A DNA stretch of 64,000 bases from JASHPR01 sp963795055 (GCA_963795055.1 CAWCGJ010000018.1:186001-250000), one strand, 5' to 3'; numbered from the stretch's first letter, positions 8,078-17,214 are shown. The notes: a model not told the origin generated them from the sequence alone. A program made the numbers and translations.

Positions 8078-9538
8078 GTGACCGCTGACCTCGCCGCCAT
8101 CACCGGCATCGACGTGCCGACGGACCTGCTGATCGGCGGGCAATGGACCGGGGGCCGGGGCGGCGTGCTGCCCGTGGTCGACCCGGCCACGGAGGACGCC
8201 ATCGCCGAGGTGGCGAACGCGAGCATCGAGGACGCCCTGGACGCGGTGTCCGCCGCCCAGGACGCGCTGCCGGGCTGGGCCGCCACCGCGCCCCGTCAGC
8301 GGGGCGAGTGCCTGCGCCGGGCCTGGGAGCTGATGATCCAGCGGTCCGACGCGCTGGCGCGGCTGATGGTCCTGGAGAACGGCAAGGCCCTCAGGGACGC
8401 CAAGGCGGAGATCACCTACGCGGCCGAGTTCTTCCGCTGGTACGCGGAGGAGGCGGTCCGCAACGAAGGGTCGCTGGTCACGGCGCCGTCGGGGGCCAAC
8501 CGGATCATGGTGCAGCACCAGCCGGTCGGGGTCAGCGTCTTGGTCACCCCGTGGAACTTCCCCGCGGCCATGGCCACCCGCAAGATCGGGCCGGCGCTCG
8601 CGGCGGGCTGCACCGTGGTGCTCAAGCCGGCCAAGGAGACACCGCTGTCGGCGTTCGCCGTGGCCGAGATCCTGCGCGAGGCCGGTGTCCCCGACGGGGT
8701 CGTGAACGTGCTCACCACGCAGAAGGCCGGCCCGCTGGTGTCGGCGATGCTGGCCGACCCGCGGGTCCGCAAGCTGTCCTTCACCGGGTCGACCGAGGTG
8801 GGACGGGCGCTGCTGGCCACCGCCGCGCAGACCATCACGAACTGCTCGATGGAGCTCGGCGGCAACGCGCCGTTCCTGATCTTCGAGGACGCCGACCTGG
8901 ACGCGGCGCTCGACGGGGCGTTCCTGGCCAAGATGCGCAACGGCGGGGAGGCCTGCACCGCCGCCAACCGGTTCTACGTGCACGAGGCGGTCGCGGACGA
9001 GTTCAGCTCCCGGTTCGCCCAGCGGCTGGCCGGGCTCACGGTCGGCCCGGGCCTGGACGACGGGACCGACCTGGGCCCGCTGGTCAACGAGGACACGCGG
9101 TCCAAGGTGGCCAGCCTGGTGGACGACGCGGCCAAGACCGGCGGGCGGGTGGTGACCGGCGGGCACGCCCCGGACCGGCGCGGCTATTTCTACGAGCCCA
9201 CGGTCCTGGACGAGGTCCCGGCCGACGCGGGCATCCTCGATGAGGAGATCTTCGGCCCGGTCGCGCCAATCGTGCGGTTCACCGCCCAGGACGAGGCCAT
9301 CGCGCTGGCCAACGGCACCGAGTACGGCCTGGTGTCCTACCTCTACACCCGGGACCTGCGCCGCGCGTTGCAGGTTGCCGAGGCGCTGGAGGCCGGCATG
9401 GTCGGCATCAACCGCGGCGTTGTGTCCGACCCGGCGGCACCGTTCGGCGGGGTGAAGCAGTCGGGGCTCGGCCGCGAGGGCGCCCACGACGGGCTGCTGG
9501 AGTTCACCGAGACCAAGTACATCGCGGTCGACTGGTAG
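8078..9538 (+). CDS. gabD: NAD(P)-dependent succinate-semialdehyde dehydrogenase
   Basis: This aldehyde dehydrogenase of 486 residues most closely resembles GabD, which oxidises succinate semialdehyde to succinate at the end of GABA and polyamine breakdown. The catalytic cysteine is Cys293 in GGEACTAANR and the general base is Glu259 in ELGGNAP. The cofactor loop FTGSTEVGR is present, and the C-terminus GLGREGAHDG is typical of SSADH. GGAGGAGGG precedes the GTG start, and a 95-base leader separates it from prcA, so it may have its own promoter. It lies only 21 bases upstream of pafA, which would make the Pup ligase co-transcribed with a metabolic enzyme. The substrate is inferred from similarity. 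Confidence 0.85.
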   Translation: MTADLAAITGIDVPTDLLIGGQWTGGRGGVLPVVDPATEDAIAEVANASIEDALDAVSAAQDALPGWAATAPRQRGECLRRAWELMIQRSDALARLMVLENGKALRDAKAEITYAAEFFRWYAEEAVRNEGSLVTAPSGANRIMVQHQPVGVSVLVTPWNFPAAMATRKIGPALAAGCTVVLKPAKETPLSAFAVAEILREAGVPDGVVNVLTTQKAGPLVSAMLADPRVRKLSFTGSTEVGRALLATAAQTITNCSMELGGNAPFLIFEDADLDAALDGAFLAKMRNGGEACTAANRFYVHEAVADEFSSRFAQRLAGLTVGPGLDDGTDLGPLVNEDTRSKVASLVDDAAKTGGRVVTGGHAPDRRGYFYEPTVLDEVPADAGILDEEIFGPVAPIVRFTAQDEAIALANGTEYGLVSYLYTRDLRRALQVAEALEAGMVGINRGVVSDPAAPFGGVKQSGLGREGAHDGLLEFTETKYIAVDW

Positions 9539-9559
9539 CTAAGGGATAGCTGGGCGCAG

Positions 9560-10918
9560 ATGGACAGGCGGATATTCGGGCTCGAGAACGAGTACGGCGT
9601 CACCTGCACGTTCCGGGGGCAGCGGCGGCTGTCCCCGGACGAGGTGGCCAGGTACCTGTTCCGGCGGGTGGTCTCGTGGGGCCGCAGCAGCAACGTGTTC
9701 CTGCGCAACGGCGCCCGGCTCTACCTGGACGTGGGCAGCCACCCGGAGTACGCCACCCCGGAGTGCGACAATCTCATCGACCTGGTGACGCACGACAAGG
9801 CCGGCGAGCGGATCCTGGAGGGCCTGCTGGTCGACGCCGACCGGCGGCTGCGGGAAGAGGGCATCGCCGGTGACATCTACCTGTTCAAGAACAACACCGA
9901 CTCGGCGGGCAACTCCTACGGCTGCCACGAGAACTACCTGGTCGGCCGGCACGGCGAGTTCGGCCGGCTGGCCGACATCCTGATCCCGTTCCTGGTCACC
10001 CGGCAGATCATCTGCGGCGCGGGGAAGGTGCTGCAGACCCCGCGCGGCGCGGTGTACTGCGTCAGCCAGCGCGCCGAGCACATCTGGGAAGGCGTCTCGT
10101 CGGCGACCACGAGATCCCGGCCGATCATCAACACCCGCGACGAGCCGCATGCCGACGCCGAGCGGTTCCGGCGGCTGCACGTGATCGTCGGCGACTCGAA
10201 CATGAGCGAGACCACGATGCTGCTCAAGGTCGGCGCGACCGACCTGGTGCTGCGGATGGTCGAGGCCGGCACGGTGATGCGCGACCTGACGCTGGAGAAC
10301 CCGATCCGGGCGATCCGCGACGTCAGCCACGACATGACCGGGCGGCGCAAGGTACGGCTGGCCAACGGGCGCGAGGTGAGCGCGCTCGACATCCAGCAGG
10401 AGTACCTGTCCAAGGCCAGGGATTTCGCGGACCGCAAGGGCCCGGACCCGATCACCGAGCGGGTGCTCGACCTGTGGGAGCTGACCCTTCGGGCGGTGAG
10501 CAGCGGCGACCTGGGCCTGGTGGCGCGGGAGATCGACTGGGTGACCAAGTACCAGCTGATCGAGCGGTACCGGGCCAAGCACGACCTGCCGCTGTCCTCG
10601 CCGCGGGTGGCGCAGCTCGACCTGGCCTACCACGACGTGCACCGCGGCCGGGGCCTGTACTACCTGCTGCAACGCCGCGGTGCCGTCGAGCGCGCCTGCC
10701 GCGACCTGGATATCTTCCAGGCCAAGTCGGTGCCGCCGCAGACCACCCGGGCCAGGCTGCGGGGCGAGTTCATCCGGCGGGCGCAGGAACGGCGGCGCGA
10801 CTTCACCGTGGACTGGGTGCACCTGAAGCTGAACGACCAGGCGCAGCGGACCGTGCTGTGCAAGGACCCGTTCCGCTCCGTGGACGAGCGGGTGGAGAAG
10901 CTCATCGCCGGCATGTAG
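9560..10918 (+). CDS. pafA: Pup-protein ligase PafA
   Basis: PafA phosphorylates the C-terminal glutamate of Pup and couples it to substrate lysines. The 452-residue length and the RRIFGLENEYGVTCTF opening are diagnostic. The glutamine-synthetase-like motifs LFKNNTDSAGNSYGCHENY and RPIINTRDEPHADAE match those in Dop, but the long Dop loop is absent. The C-terminal small domain (from about residue 400) ends in VDERVEKLIAGM. ATG at 9560 is 21 bases behind gabD. The neighbours FKBP, pafB and pafC continue the conserved locus. Confidence 0.96.
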   Translation: MDRRIFGLENEYGVTCTFRGQRRLSPDEVARYLFRRVVSWGRSSNVFLRNGARLYLDVGSHPEYATPECDNLIDLVTHDKAGERILEGLLVDADRRLREEGIAGDIYLFKNNTDSAGNSYGCHENYLVGRHGEFGRLADILIPFLVTRQIICGAGKVLQTPRGAVYCVSQRAEHIWEGVSSATTRSRPIINTRDEPHADAERFRRLHVIVGDSNMSETTMLLKVGATDLVLRMVEAGTVMRDLTLENPIRAIRDVSHDMTGRRKVRLANGREVSALDIQQEYLSKARDFADRKGPDPITERVLDLWELTLRAVSSGDLGLVAREIDWVTKYQLIERYRAKHDLPLSSPRVAQLDLAYHDVHRGRGLYYLLQRRGAVERACRDLDIFQAKSVPPQTTRARLRGEFIRRAQERRRDFTVDWVHLKLNDQAQRTVLCKDPFRSVDERVEKLIAGM

Positions 10919-11002
10919 GAACCCTGCAGCCCTTCCCGAACTTCCCGGTGGCCGGGGCGGGTAGGCTGGCTCCGCTCATCACCGAAGACCACGAGGACTC
11001 TC

Positions 11003-11956
11003 ATGCGACGCATCGGCGCTGCGCTCTTGCTCCCGCTGGCCACCGCGCTGGCCCTGGCTGGCTGCGGCTCATCGGCTGCGCCACCGGCCAGCCCCAACGC
11101 GACGGTCACGGCCACCGGCGGCTTCGGGACCACGCCGACCGTCAAGATCCCGGCCGAGAAGGCAAGCAGCGACCTGTACATCAAGACCGAGGTCCACGGC
11201 ACCGGGCAGGCCCTGGCCAAGAGCGATTCGTTCCTATCCAACTACAGCGTCTACATCTGGAGCGGCACCACGCACAAGCTCGCGCTGAGCACGTTCACCA
11301 GCACGCCTCAGGTGCTGGCCAACACGCTGCTCCCCGGGCTCACCAAGGCCCTGGACGGCCAGAAGATGGGCAGCCGGGTGCTGGTCGTGCTGCCGCCGAA
11401 GTACGGCTACGGCGCCAGCGGCAACTCTCAGGTCGGGGTGACCGGCACCGACACGCTCGTGTTCGTGGTCGACATGATCAAGGTCTACTCGGCGACCGAA
11501 TCGGCCGCGGGCGCACAGGTCTCCGACGGCGGAGGCAGCTTGCCCACGGTCACCTCCGCCACGGGCAAGGCCCCCACGGTCAAGATTCCCGCGACCGCGC
11601 CGCCGAGCAGCCTGGTGGTCAAGACCCTGATCAAGGGATCGGGACCGCCGGTGACCAAGGGCCAGTACGTGGTCACCCAGTACGTGGGCCTCAACTGGCG
11701 CACCCGCGCGGTCTTCGACTCCTCCTGGTCCCGCGGCACGCCGCTCGGCTTCGAGATCGATGCCACGCCGGAACAGATCATCCCGGGCTGGGACAAGGGC
11801 CTGGTCGGCGTGCCGGTCGGCAGCCGGGTCATGCTCGTGATCCCGCCGAAGGACGGCTACGGGTCGGCCGGGGCATCGAGTGCCGGGATCAAGGGGACCG
11901 ACACGCTGGTGTTCGTGGTGGATGTCCTGGACGCGGTCAGCGGGGCTGTTCATTAG
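11003..11956 (+). CDS. FKBP-type peptidyl-prolyl isomerase lipoprotein, two FKBP domains
   Basis: A signal peptide with lipobox LAGC at about residues 18-21 predicts a lipoprotein on the outer face of the membrane. Two FKBP folds follow, at about residues 55-165 and 210-315. The second keeps the active-site residues: Tyr in VTQYVG, Phe-Asp in AVFDSSW, the IIPGWDKGL helix with Trp, and Tyr in KDGYGSAG. The first has lost the Phe-Asp pair and has LLPGLTKAL with no Trp, so it is probably inactive or a binding module. Extracellular folding assistance is the family role. A TAGGCT hexamer about 40 bases upstream is a possible -10. FKBP lipoprotein genes beside pafA are known in streptomycetes. Confidence 0.88.
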   Translation: MRRIGAALLLPLATALALAGCGSSAAPPASPNATVTATGGFGTTPTVKIPAEKASSDLYIKTEVHGTGQALAKSDSFLSNYSVYIWSGTTHKLALSTFTSTPQVLANTLLPGLTKALDGQKMGSRVLVVLPPKYGYGASGNSQVGVTGTDTLVFVVDMIKVYSATESAAGAQVSDGGGSLPTVTSATGKAPTVKIPATAPPSSLVVKTLIKGSGPPVTKGQYVVTQYVGLNWRTRAVFDSSWSRGTPLGFEIDATPEQIIPGWDKGLVGVPVGSRVMLVIPPKDGYGSAGASSAGIKGTDTLVFVVDVLDAVSGAVH

Positions 11957-12160
11957 GCTCGCTCGCCTCCGGGCGCTTTGACCCGCCGTCTTCCCTCCTC
12001 GCTCGGGCGCTCGTTCCTCGCGCCCTCGCTCGTCAGTCCAGACGGCGGCGCGCCCTTTGGCTCGCTCGCCGTGCTCGTCAGTCCAGACGGCGGCGCGCCC
12101 TTTGGCTCGCTCGCCGTGCTCGTCAGTCCAGAGCGGCGGGGTGACCCTTCGGCTCGGTGA
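11957..12160 (-). repeat. Structured intergenic repeat (family 1), copy B with two extra partial units
   Basis: On the minus strand one full element (about 12066 to 11957) is preceded by two further 45-base partial units carrying GAGCCAAAGGGCGC or GAGCCGAAGGGTCA, then TCTGGACTGACGAGCACGG. In the full copy CCGCCGTC/GACGGCGG (11983-11990 with 12041-12048) forms the main stem. GGGCGC/GCGCCC (12005-12010 with 12020-12025) forms the inner hairpin. The stop codon of the DoxX gene lies inside the first partial unit, and the FKBP stop codon abuts the other end. Confidence 0.85.
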
Positions 12161-12575
12161 GCGCGTCTACGATCAGCCCGAGGCCGATGCCGAGCATCCA
12201 CACGTCCTTGGCCAGCGCCGTGCCCTGCTGGCTGGGCCGGATCCCGTCCTTAGTCATGCCGGGCGTGCGCAGGTACACACCGAGCAGCCCGCCGGAGAAC
12301 GCGGCCAGGCCCGCCCCGGCCGCGGCGGCCGGCACTACGGGCAGCAGCAGCGCCGAGCCGAGCGCGATCTCGCCGATCGACAGCAGCCGGGCGAAATCCT
12401 TCGGCTTGACCTGGGCCAGGAACGGGTAGGTCCCGACGGCCGTGCCGTGCAGCCGGGCGGCAGTCTCCTCGCTCGCAGACCACTTGCCCAGGCCCGCGTT
12501 GAGGATGAACGCGCCGGCCGCCAGCCGCCCGGGCAGCCGCCTCGCCTTCGCCGAGAAGCTCATCGGCCTCGTCAC
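12123..12575 (-). CDS. DoxX-family membrane protein
   Basis: This small integral membrane protein of 150 residues has about four hydrophobic helices and the DoxX-type pattern (AAGAFILNAGLGKW near the N-terminus and the GEIALGSALLLP helix). DoxX relatives are linked to redox and sulfur metabolism, but no specific reaction can be given. Its ATG overlaps the DUF3866 stop codon by four bases (ATGA), so the two are translationally coupled. The last dozen residues (LTEPKGHPAALD) are encoded by the family 1 repeat, which supplies the stop codon. Confidence 0.75.
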   Translation of the reverse strand: MTRPMSFSAKARRLPGRLAAGAFILNAGLGKWSASEETAARLHGTAVGTYPFLAQVKPKDFARLLSIGEIALGSALLLPVVPAAAAGAGLAAFSGGLLGVYLRTPGMTKDGIRPSQQGTALAKDVWMLGIGLGLIVDALTEPKGHPAALD

Positions 12576-13684
12576 CTTTCGTCGTCAGCGTGATGCCCCC
12601 CCGCGTCAGATTCTCCCCCCGCTCGTATCGTCGCCGCGTGCCGGCCGGCCGCCGCCGCCGCGAGGAAGTAAGCCAGGTCCTCGTCCAGCCCCCGGCCCAT
12701 GGTGGACAGCGGCACCGGGCAGGCCCGCAGCGCGTCGGCCAGGCCCGCGACTCTCACCCGGACCAGGGTGTGCCGGGTGGCCAGCGGCTCCGCCGCCGCC
12801 GTGACCCGCGCGCCGAACTCGCCGGGCAGGTCCGGCAACACAACGTCGGCCCGGGCCAGGGCCACCCGCCCATAGCTGGTCAGGCTGTGATGGGAGACGC
12901 CGCGATGCCGTTCCCGCGGGTCGGCCTCGCTGATCCGCAGCGAGGCCACCGGCCGGCCGCCGAGCACGGCCACCGCGTTCACGGCCTCGCCCGCGGCCAC
13001 TCCGGAGAAGCCCCACCGGGTGCCGGTGCCCAGGTTGCCCGGCCCCTGGGCGGCCACCACCAGGCCGGCGCCGAGCACGTGCCGCGCGGCCAGCAGCCCC
13101 GTGTGCAGCGTGACCGCTTCCAGGTCGCCGCCGAACGACTGGCCCACGGTCACCGTCCCGGCCAGCCAGCCCGCGTCCCGCAGCGCCGCAGTGGTGCGGG
13201 AGAACCAGGCGGGCAGCGCGCCCCCGTCGAGCATGACGTAGACCGCCCGCACCGGGCCGGCCTCGGCGCGCGCGCCGGCCAGGACGGCGGGCAGGGCGGA
13301 GTGCAGGTCGGCCACCACGACGGGCATGCCGTCCAGGTCATCGGCCTCCCGCAGGATCTCGTGGTGCGGCGAGCCCTGCTCGTCCGCACTGAGCACGCTG
13401 GCCTGCAGCGGCGTGTACCTGGCCTTGACCAGGTGCCCGGGCTCGTCACGGTCCGGCGGCAGCCGGTCGGGCAGCGCCACCACCAGCGCGTACCCGCCGG
13501 TGCCCAGCCCCTTCTCGAGCGCGCCGACGTTGAGCAGCACCCGGTCGCCGGGCCTCGGGCGGCCGGTGAGCGCGGGGTAGGCCAGCGCCCTGACCGCCAC
13601 CCCCGCGACGGTCACGTCGACCTCGACCGCGCCCGCCCACTCCCGCTGCAGGCCGGAAACCACGCCGCTACGCCACCTGATCAC
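12572..13684 (-). CDS. DUF3866 family protein
   Basis: The 370-residue protein matches the actinobacterial DUF3866 family, whose function is unknown. It opens with a beta-rich segment ending in RPGDRVLLNVGALEKGLGTGGYALVV. Later glycine-rich motifs include VVVADLHSALPAVLAG, VAAQGPGNLGTGTRWGFSG and ISEADPRERHRGVSHHSLT. The His-rich GVSHHSLTSYG patch is conserved in the family as I know it and could be a metal or active site; that is inference. It is transcribed opposite to the Pup genes but sits within the locus. TAGCCT at 13691-13696 (minus strand) ends six bases before the GTG start, suggesting a leaderless mRNA. Confidence 0.8.
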   Translation of the reverse strand: MIRWRSGVVSGLQREWAGAVEVDVTVAGVAVRALAYPALTGRPRPGDRVLLNVGALEKGLGTGGYALVVALPDRLPPDRDEPGHLVKARYTPLQASVLSADEQGSPHHEILREADDLDGMPVVVADLHSALPAVLAGARAEAGPVRAVYVMLDGGALPAWFSRTTAALRDAGWLAGTVTVGQSFGGDLEAVTLHTGLLAARHVLGAGLVVAAQGPGNLGTGTRWGFSGVAAGEAVNAVAVLGGRPVASLRISEADPRERHRGVSHHSLTSYGRVALARADVVLPDLPGEFGARVTAAAEPLATRHTLVRVRVAGLADALRACPVPLSTMGRGLDEDLAYFLAAAAAGRHAATIRAGGESDAGGHHADDER

Positions 13685-13690
13685 GAGGGC

Positions 13691-13696
13691 AGGCTA
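13691..13696 (-). promoter_or_regulatory. Candidate -10 element for a leaderless DUF3866 transcript
   Basis: On the minus strand TAGCCT is followed by six bases and the GTG start at 13684. The block matches the arrangement before trmI and the PRPP synthetase gene. Confidence 0.45.
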
Positions 13697-13840
13697 GCCG
13701 ACGGCGGGTCACGGCGCCGGGCGGCCGGCCGCGGGAAACCGCGCTACCGTGCGTCCCGCGTGCGGCGGCGAGGTACGGTCAGGTGCGGGCGGGCGAGGGC
13801 AGGGCCGGGCGGGGGACAATAGAGAGCGGGAAGGACCACG

Positions 13841-14797
13841 ATGTCACGGCGGAAGACGGAACGGCTGCTCAGCCTGGTCGTCTGCCTGCTCTCGACCGGC
13901 AAGTACCTCAGCGCGGGCCAGATCAGGGAGGCTGTGCCCGGCTACCCGGAGTCCTTCGACGCCTTCAAGCGCATGTTCGAGCGGGACAAGGACGAGCTGC
14001 GCGAGCTGGGGATCCCGCTGGAGACCGGGGTGAGCGCGACCCCCGATGAGGAGCCGGGATACCGGATCCCGCGGCAGGCCTACGGGCTGCCCGAGATCAG
14101 GCTGGAGCCGGACGAGGCCGCCGTCCTCGGCCTGGCCGCCCGGGCCTGGCGACGCGCCGAGCTGGCCGGGGCGGCGGCCGGCGCGCTGCTCAAGCTGCGC
14201 GCGGCCGGGATCGACGCGGAGGAGACCACCCAGCCGGGCATCGAACCGAGGCTGCAGACGGGTGAGGCGGCGTTCGGCCCGCTGTGGGAGGCGGTGCGGG
14301 ACCGGCGGCCGGTCTCGTTCAGCCACCGCGCGGCCGGCCGCAGCTCGTCCCAGCAGCGCCAGCTCCAGCCGTGGGGCGTGGTGAACCGGCACGGCCGCTG
14401 GTACGTCGCCGGCCTGGACACCGACCGCGGCGAGACCCGGGTCTTCCGGCTGAGCCGCATCGACGGGCCGGTGACCTTCCGCGGCCCGGCGGGCTCGGTC
14501 ACGGTGCCGGACGGCACCGACGTGCGCGAGCTGGTCCGCGAGTGGGACGCCGATCCGCAGCCGCAGCGCACCGCCGTGCTGCAGGTCAGGCAGGGGGCGG
14601 GCTACGGGCTCCGGCGGGGCGCCAGCGCGGTCCGGCCGGATCCGCAGCGACCCGGATGGGACCTGGCCGAGGTACCGTTCTCCGACGTCGGCTGGCACAG
14701 CGAGCAGCTCGCCGAGTCCGGCGCGGACGTGGTCGTCATCGAGCCCGCCGACCTGCGGGACGCGGTCATCGGACGGCTGAAGGGAGTACTCACGTGA
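13841..14797 (+). CDS. pafB: DNA-damage response regulator PafB (WYL domain)
   Basis: The 318-residue protein has an N-terminal winged helix-turn-helix and a WYL domain at about residues 150-215, including RPVSFSHRAAGR and NRHGRWYVAGLDTDRGETRVF. A WCX-like C-terminal domain follows. With PafC it forms the activator of the LexA-independent mitomycin and DNA-damage response in mycobacteria, where the WYL domains sense single-stranded DNA. The start ATG at 13841 follows GGGAAGGA. The stop overlaps the pafC start by four bases (GTGA), fitting a heterodimer made from one mRNA. Confidence 0.92.
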   Translation: MSRRKTERLLSLVVCLLSTGKYLSAGQIREAVPGYPESFDAFKRMFERDKDELRELGIPLETGVSATPDEEPGYRIPRQAYGLPEIRLEPDEAAVLGLAARAWRRAELAGAAAGALLKLRAAGIDAEETTQPGIEPRLQTGEAAFGPLWEAVRDRRPVSFSHRAAGRSSSQQRQLQPWGVVNRHGRWYVAGLDTDRGETRVFRLSRIDGPVTFRGPAGSVTVPDGTDVRELVREWDADPQPQRTAVLQVRQGAGYGLRRGASAVRPDPQRPGWDLAEVPFSDVGWHSEQLAESGADVVVIEPADLRDAVIGRLKGVLT

Positions 14798-15819
14798 CGT
14801 CAGCCGCCGCCGCGGCAGGTTCGCCCGCGGCACGGTCCGGGGCCCGGCAGGGCGCGCCGCCGCGGGTGACGCCCGCCACCGACCGGCTGCAGCGGCTGCT
14901 CGCCCTGGTCCCTTACGTCGTGAGCCGTAAGGTGGTCGGGCTGGCCGACACCGCGGCCGCGTTCGGCCTCAGCGAGCGCGAACTGGTCGACGACCTCAAC
15001 ATGTTGTGGTGCGTCGAGCTGCGCTCACCCGACCCCTACTGCCCGATCGACCTGTCGTATGAGGGCGGCGAGATCGTGGTCAGCGAGGCCGAGTCGATCG
15101 CCCGCCCGCTGCGGCTCGGCGTGGACGAGGCCAGCGCGCTGCTCGTCGCGCTGCGCATGCTGGCCGAGATCCCTGACCTGGAGGACCGCTCGGCGCTCAG
15201 CCGGACGATCGCCAAGCTCGAGGCCGCCGCCGGGGCCGCCGCCGCGGCCAGCGCCCAGGTCACGGTGCAGGTCGACGAGCAGGGCGCGGGCAGGGTGCTG
15301 GCCCGGGTACGGGACGCGCTGGACCGGGGCAGGCGGCTGCACCTGTCGTATTACGTGCCCGGCCGCGACGAGGCCACCGAGCGGGACGTTGACCCGATGC
15401 GGCTGCTGGTCGTGGAGGGCCGGACCTACCTGGAGGGCTGGTGCCTGAGGGCCGAGGCGGTACGGCTGTTCCGGCTGGACCGGGTGCTGGCCCTCGCCGT
15501 GCTCGACGAGCCCGCGTCGGTGCCGGCCGCCGCGCGGCCCCGGGACGTGGATCAGGGGCTGTTCCGGCCGTCCGATAACGACGTCCGGGTGGAGTTCGAG
15601 CTGTCGGTGGCGGGCCGGTGGGTGGCCGAGTACTACCCGTGCGAGCGGGTTGACGAACTGGGCGACGGCCGGCTCCGGGTCGGGCTCCGCACCCCCGACA
15701 CCCGGTGGGTCCGGCGGCTCGCGCTGCGGCTGGGCGAGGACGGCCGGGTGATCTCCCCGGCGGACCTCGCCGCCCAGGTCCGCGAGGACGCCACGGCGGC
15801 GCTGGCCCAGTACGCCTGA
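14794..15819 (+). CDS. pafC: DNA-damage response regulator PafC (WYL domain)
   Basis: PafC is the paralogous partner of PafB. GTG at 14794 is chosen because it overlaps the pafB stop and gives 341 residues; upstream frame is pafB in another reading. A 30-residue Ala-rich N-terminal extension precedes the helix-turn-helix (about residues 30-90). The WYL domain contains RRLHLSYYVPGRDEATERDV and RTYLEGWCLRAEAVRLFRLD, and a WCX domain ends the protein. The genes are separate here rather than fused into one pafBC frame as in some actinobacteria. tatA and tatC follow, as in the known conserved order. Confidence 0.92.
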   Translation: MTSAAAAAGSPAARSGARQGAPPRVTPATDRLQRLLALVPYVVSRKVVGLADTAAAFGLSERELVDDLNMLWCVELRSPDPYCPIDLSYEGGEIVVSEAESIARPLRLGVDEASALLVALRMLAEIPDLEDRSALSRTIAKLEAAAGAAAAASAQVTVQVDEQGAGRVLARVRDALDRGRRLHLSYYVPGRDEATERDVDPMRLLVVEGRTYLEGWCLRAEAVRLFRLDRVLALAVLDEPASVPAAARPRDVDQGLFRPSDNDVRVEFELSVAGRWVAEYYPCERVDELGDGRLRVGLRTPDTRWVRRLALRLGEDGRVISPADLAAQVREDATAALAQYA

Positions 15820-15924
15820 GGTCTGTCGCGTCAGGGAACTATGGTGGCCATATGTCGCGTGTAGACTTTTCGGTGCAAGCAACCCTAGGCGCGGGGACGC
15901 GCTTCCCGCTGGATGGGGACTCAG

Positions 15925-16266
15925 ATGAACATAGGTGACCTGTTCGACAGCCCACTGAAAGTGCTGATTATCGCGGTTGTGGTGCTTATCCTGTTCGGCT
16001 CCAGGAAGATGCCCGACGCCGCCCGGTCGCTGGGCAGGTCCATGCGCATCCTCAAGTCCGAGGTGTCAAAGATACACGACGACGACGAGCAGCCAGAGCC
16101 AGCGACGCAGGCCCCCCAGGCGGTGACGGCACCGACGCAGCAGGCGCAGATCGACGCGCTTCAGCAGCAGATCCGTGACCTGCAGCAGCAGCCGCAGCCC
16201 GCTGGCGAGGCGGTTGCCAACGGCGCCCCGGTGACAGAGGCTCCACGGACGCAGCAGCCCAGCTGA
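15925..16266 (+). CDS. tatA: Sec-independent (Tat) translocase subunit TatA
   Basis: This 113-residue protein has one N-terminal membrane helix (VLIIAVVVLILFG), then the family hinge and amphipathic helix SRKMPDAARSLGRSMRILKSE. A Gln/Pro-rich acidic cytoplasmic tail follows. TatA oligomers form the passage for folded proteins with twin-arginine signals. ATG at 15925 is preferred over 15913 because it gives the usual short N-terminus and has GGGGA five bases upstream. It probably forms one transcript with tatC. Confidence 0.92.
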   Translation: MNIGDLFDSPLKVLIIAVVVLILFGSRKMPDAARSLGRSMRILKSEVSKIHDDDEQPEPATQAPQAVTAPTQQAQIDALQQQIRDLQQQPQPAGEAVANGAPVTEAPRTQQPS

Positions 16267-16296
16267 GCCCGCCCTCTTTCCCCCAGGTAACGGACC

Positions 16297-17214
16297 ATGC
16301 CGAAGCTGGCTGACACCATCACGGGTGCGCGCCTGCTGGGCAACAAGATCGCCCAGTCACAGCGGCAGGCCAACCCCGACGGCCGCATGCCGCTCATGGA
16401 TCACATCCGTGAGCTGCGCAACCGGCTGATCAAGGCCGTGGCCGCCATACTCGTCGGCCTCGCCATCGGGCTGATACCGGCGGTGCACGACCGGCTCTGG
16501 GCGTTCGTATACCACCCGTTCAAGGCCGCTGCTTTCGCCGATCACAGCAAGCTGATCGTCATCGGGGTCCTTGACCCGTTCACGATCTGGGTGCAGCTCG
16601 CATTCTGGTTCGCGCTGATCGTCACGTGCCCGTACTGGCTCTACCAGGTCTGGGCGTTCATCGCGCCCGGGCTCTACCGGCGCGAGAAGCGGTGGACCTA
16701 CGTGTTCGTGTTCACCGCCGCGCCGTTGTTCCTGCTCGGCGCCACCCTCGCCTACTTCGTGATGAGCCGGGGGCTGAAGTACCTGATCGCGCTGGCTCCG
16801 AGCGGGATCCAGGTCTATCCGACGGTTTCCAACTACCTGGGCTACTTCCAGGCCATGATCCTCGGTTTCGGGCTGGCGTTCGAGCTGCCGCTGGCCCTGG
16901 TGATGCTGAACATGGTCGGCGTGATCAGCCACGAGCGGATGAAGAAGTGGCGCCGTATCATGATCTTCCTCGTGTTCGTGTTCGCGGGCATCGCCTCGCC
17001 GAGCCCGGATCCGATCACGATGCTGCTGCTGGCGGTGCCCTGTGTGGTGCTGATCGAGGTGGCCGACCTGCTGATCTGGATGAACGACCGGCGGCGCGCG
17101 AGGATCCCGTCCCCGTACGCAGGGCTGTCCGACGACGAGGCGTCGCCGCTCGATCTCGACGTGCGCTCCGGTGACGGCGCCGACATCGGGCGGCCTCCTG
17201 GATCAGCCGATTGA
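16297..17214 (+). CDS. tatC: Sec-independent (Tat) translocase subunit TatC
   Basis: TatC is the multi-spanning receptor for twin-arginine signal peptides. The 305-residue sequence has the expected six membrane helices. Conserved TatC features include MPLMDHIRELRNRLIKA at the start of the core and FEXPLALVMLNMVGV-like FELPLALVMLNMVGV in the fourth helix region. The N-terminus carries about 25 extra residues. Its stop codon overlaps the TTG start of helY by four bases, so the helicase is likely co-translated. Confidence 0.95.
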   Translation: MPKLADTITGARLLGNKIAQSQRQANPDGRMPLMDHIRELRNRLIKAVAAILVGLAIGLIPAVHDRLWAFVYHPFKAAAFADHSKLIVIGVLDPFTIWVQLAFWFALIVTCPYWLYQVWAFIAPGLYRREKRWTYVFVFTAAPLFLLGATLAYFVMSRGLKYLIALAPSGIQVYPTVSNYLGYFQAMILGFGLAFELPLALVMLNMVGVISHERMKKWRRIMIFLVFVFAGIASPSPDPITMLLLAVPCVVLIEVADLLIWMNDRRRARIPSPYAGLSDDEASPLDLDVRSGDGADIGRPPGSAD

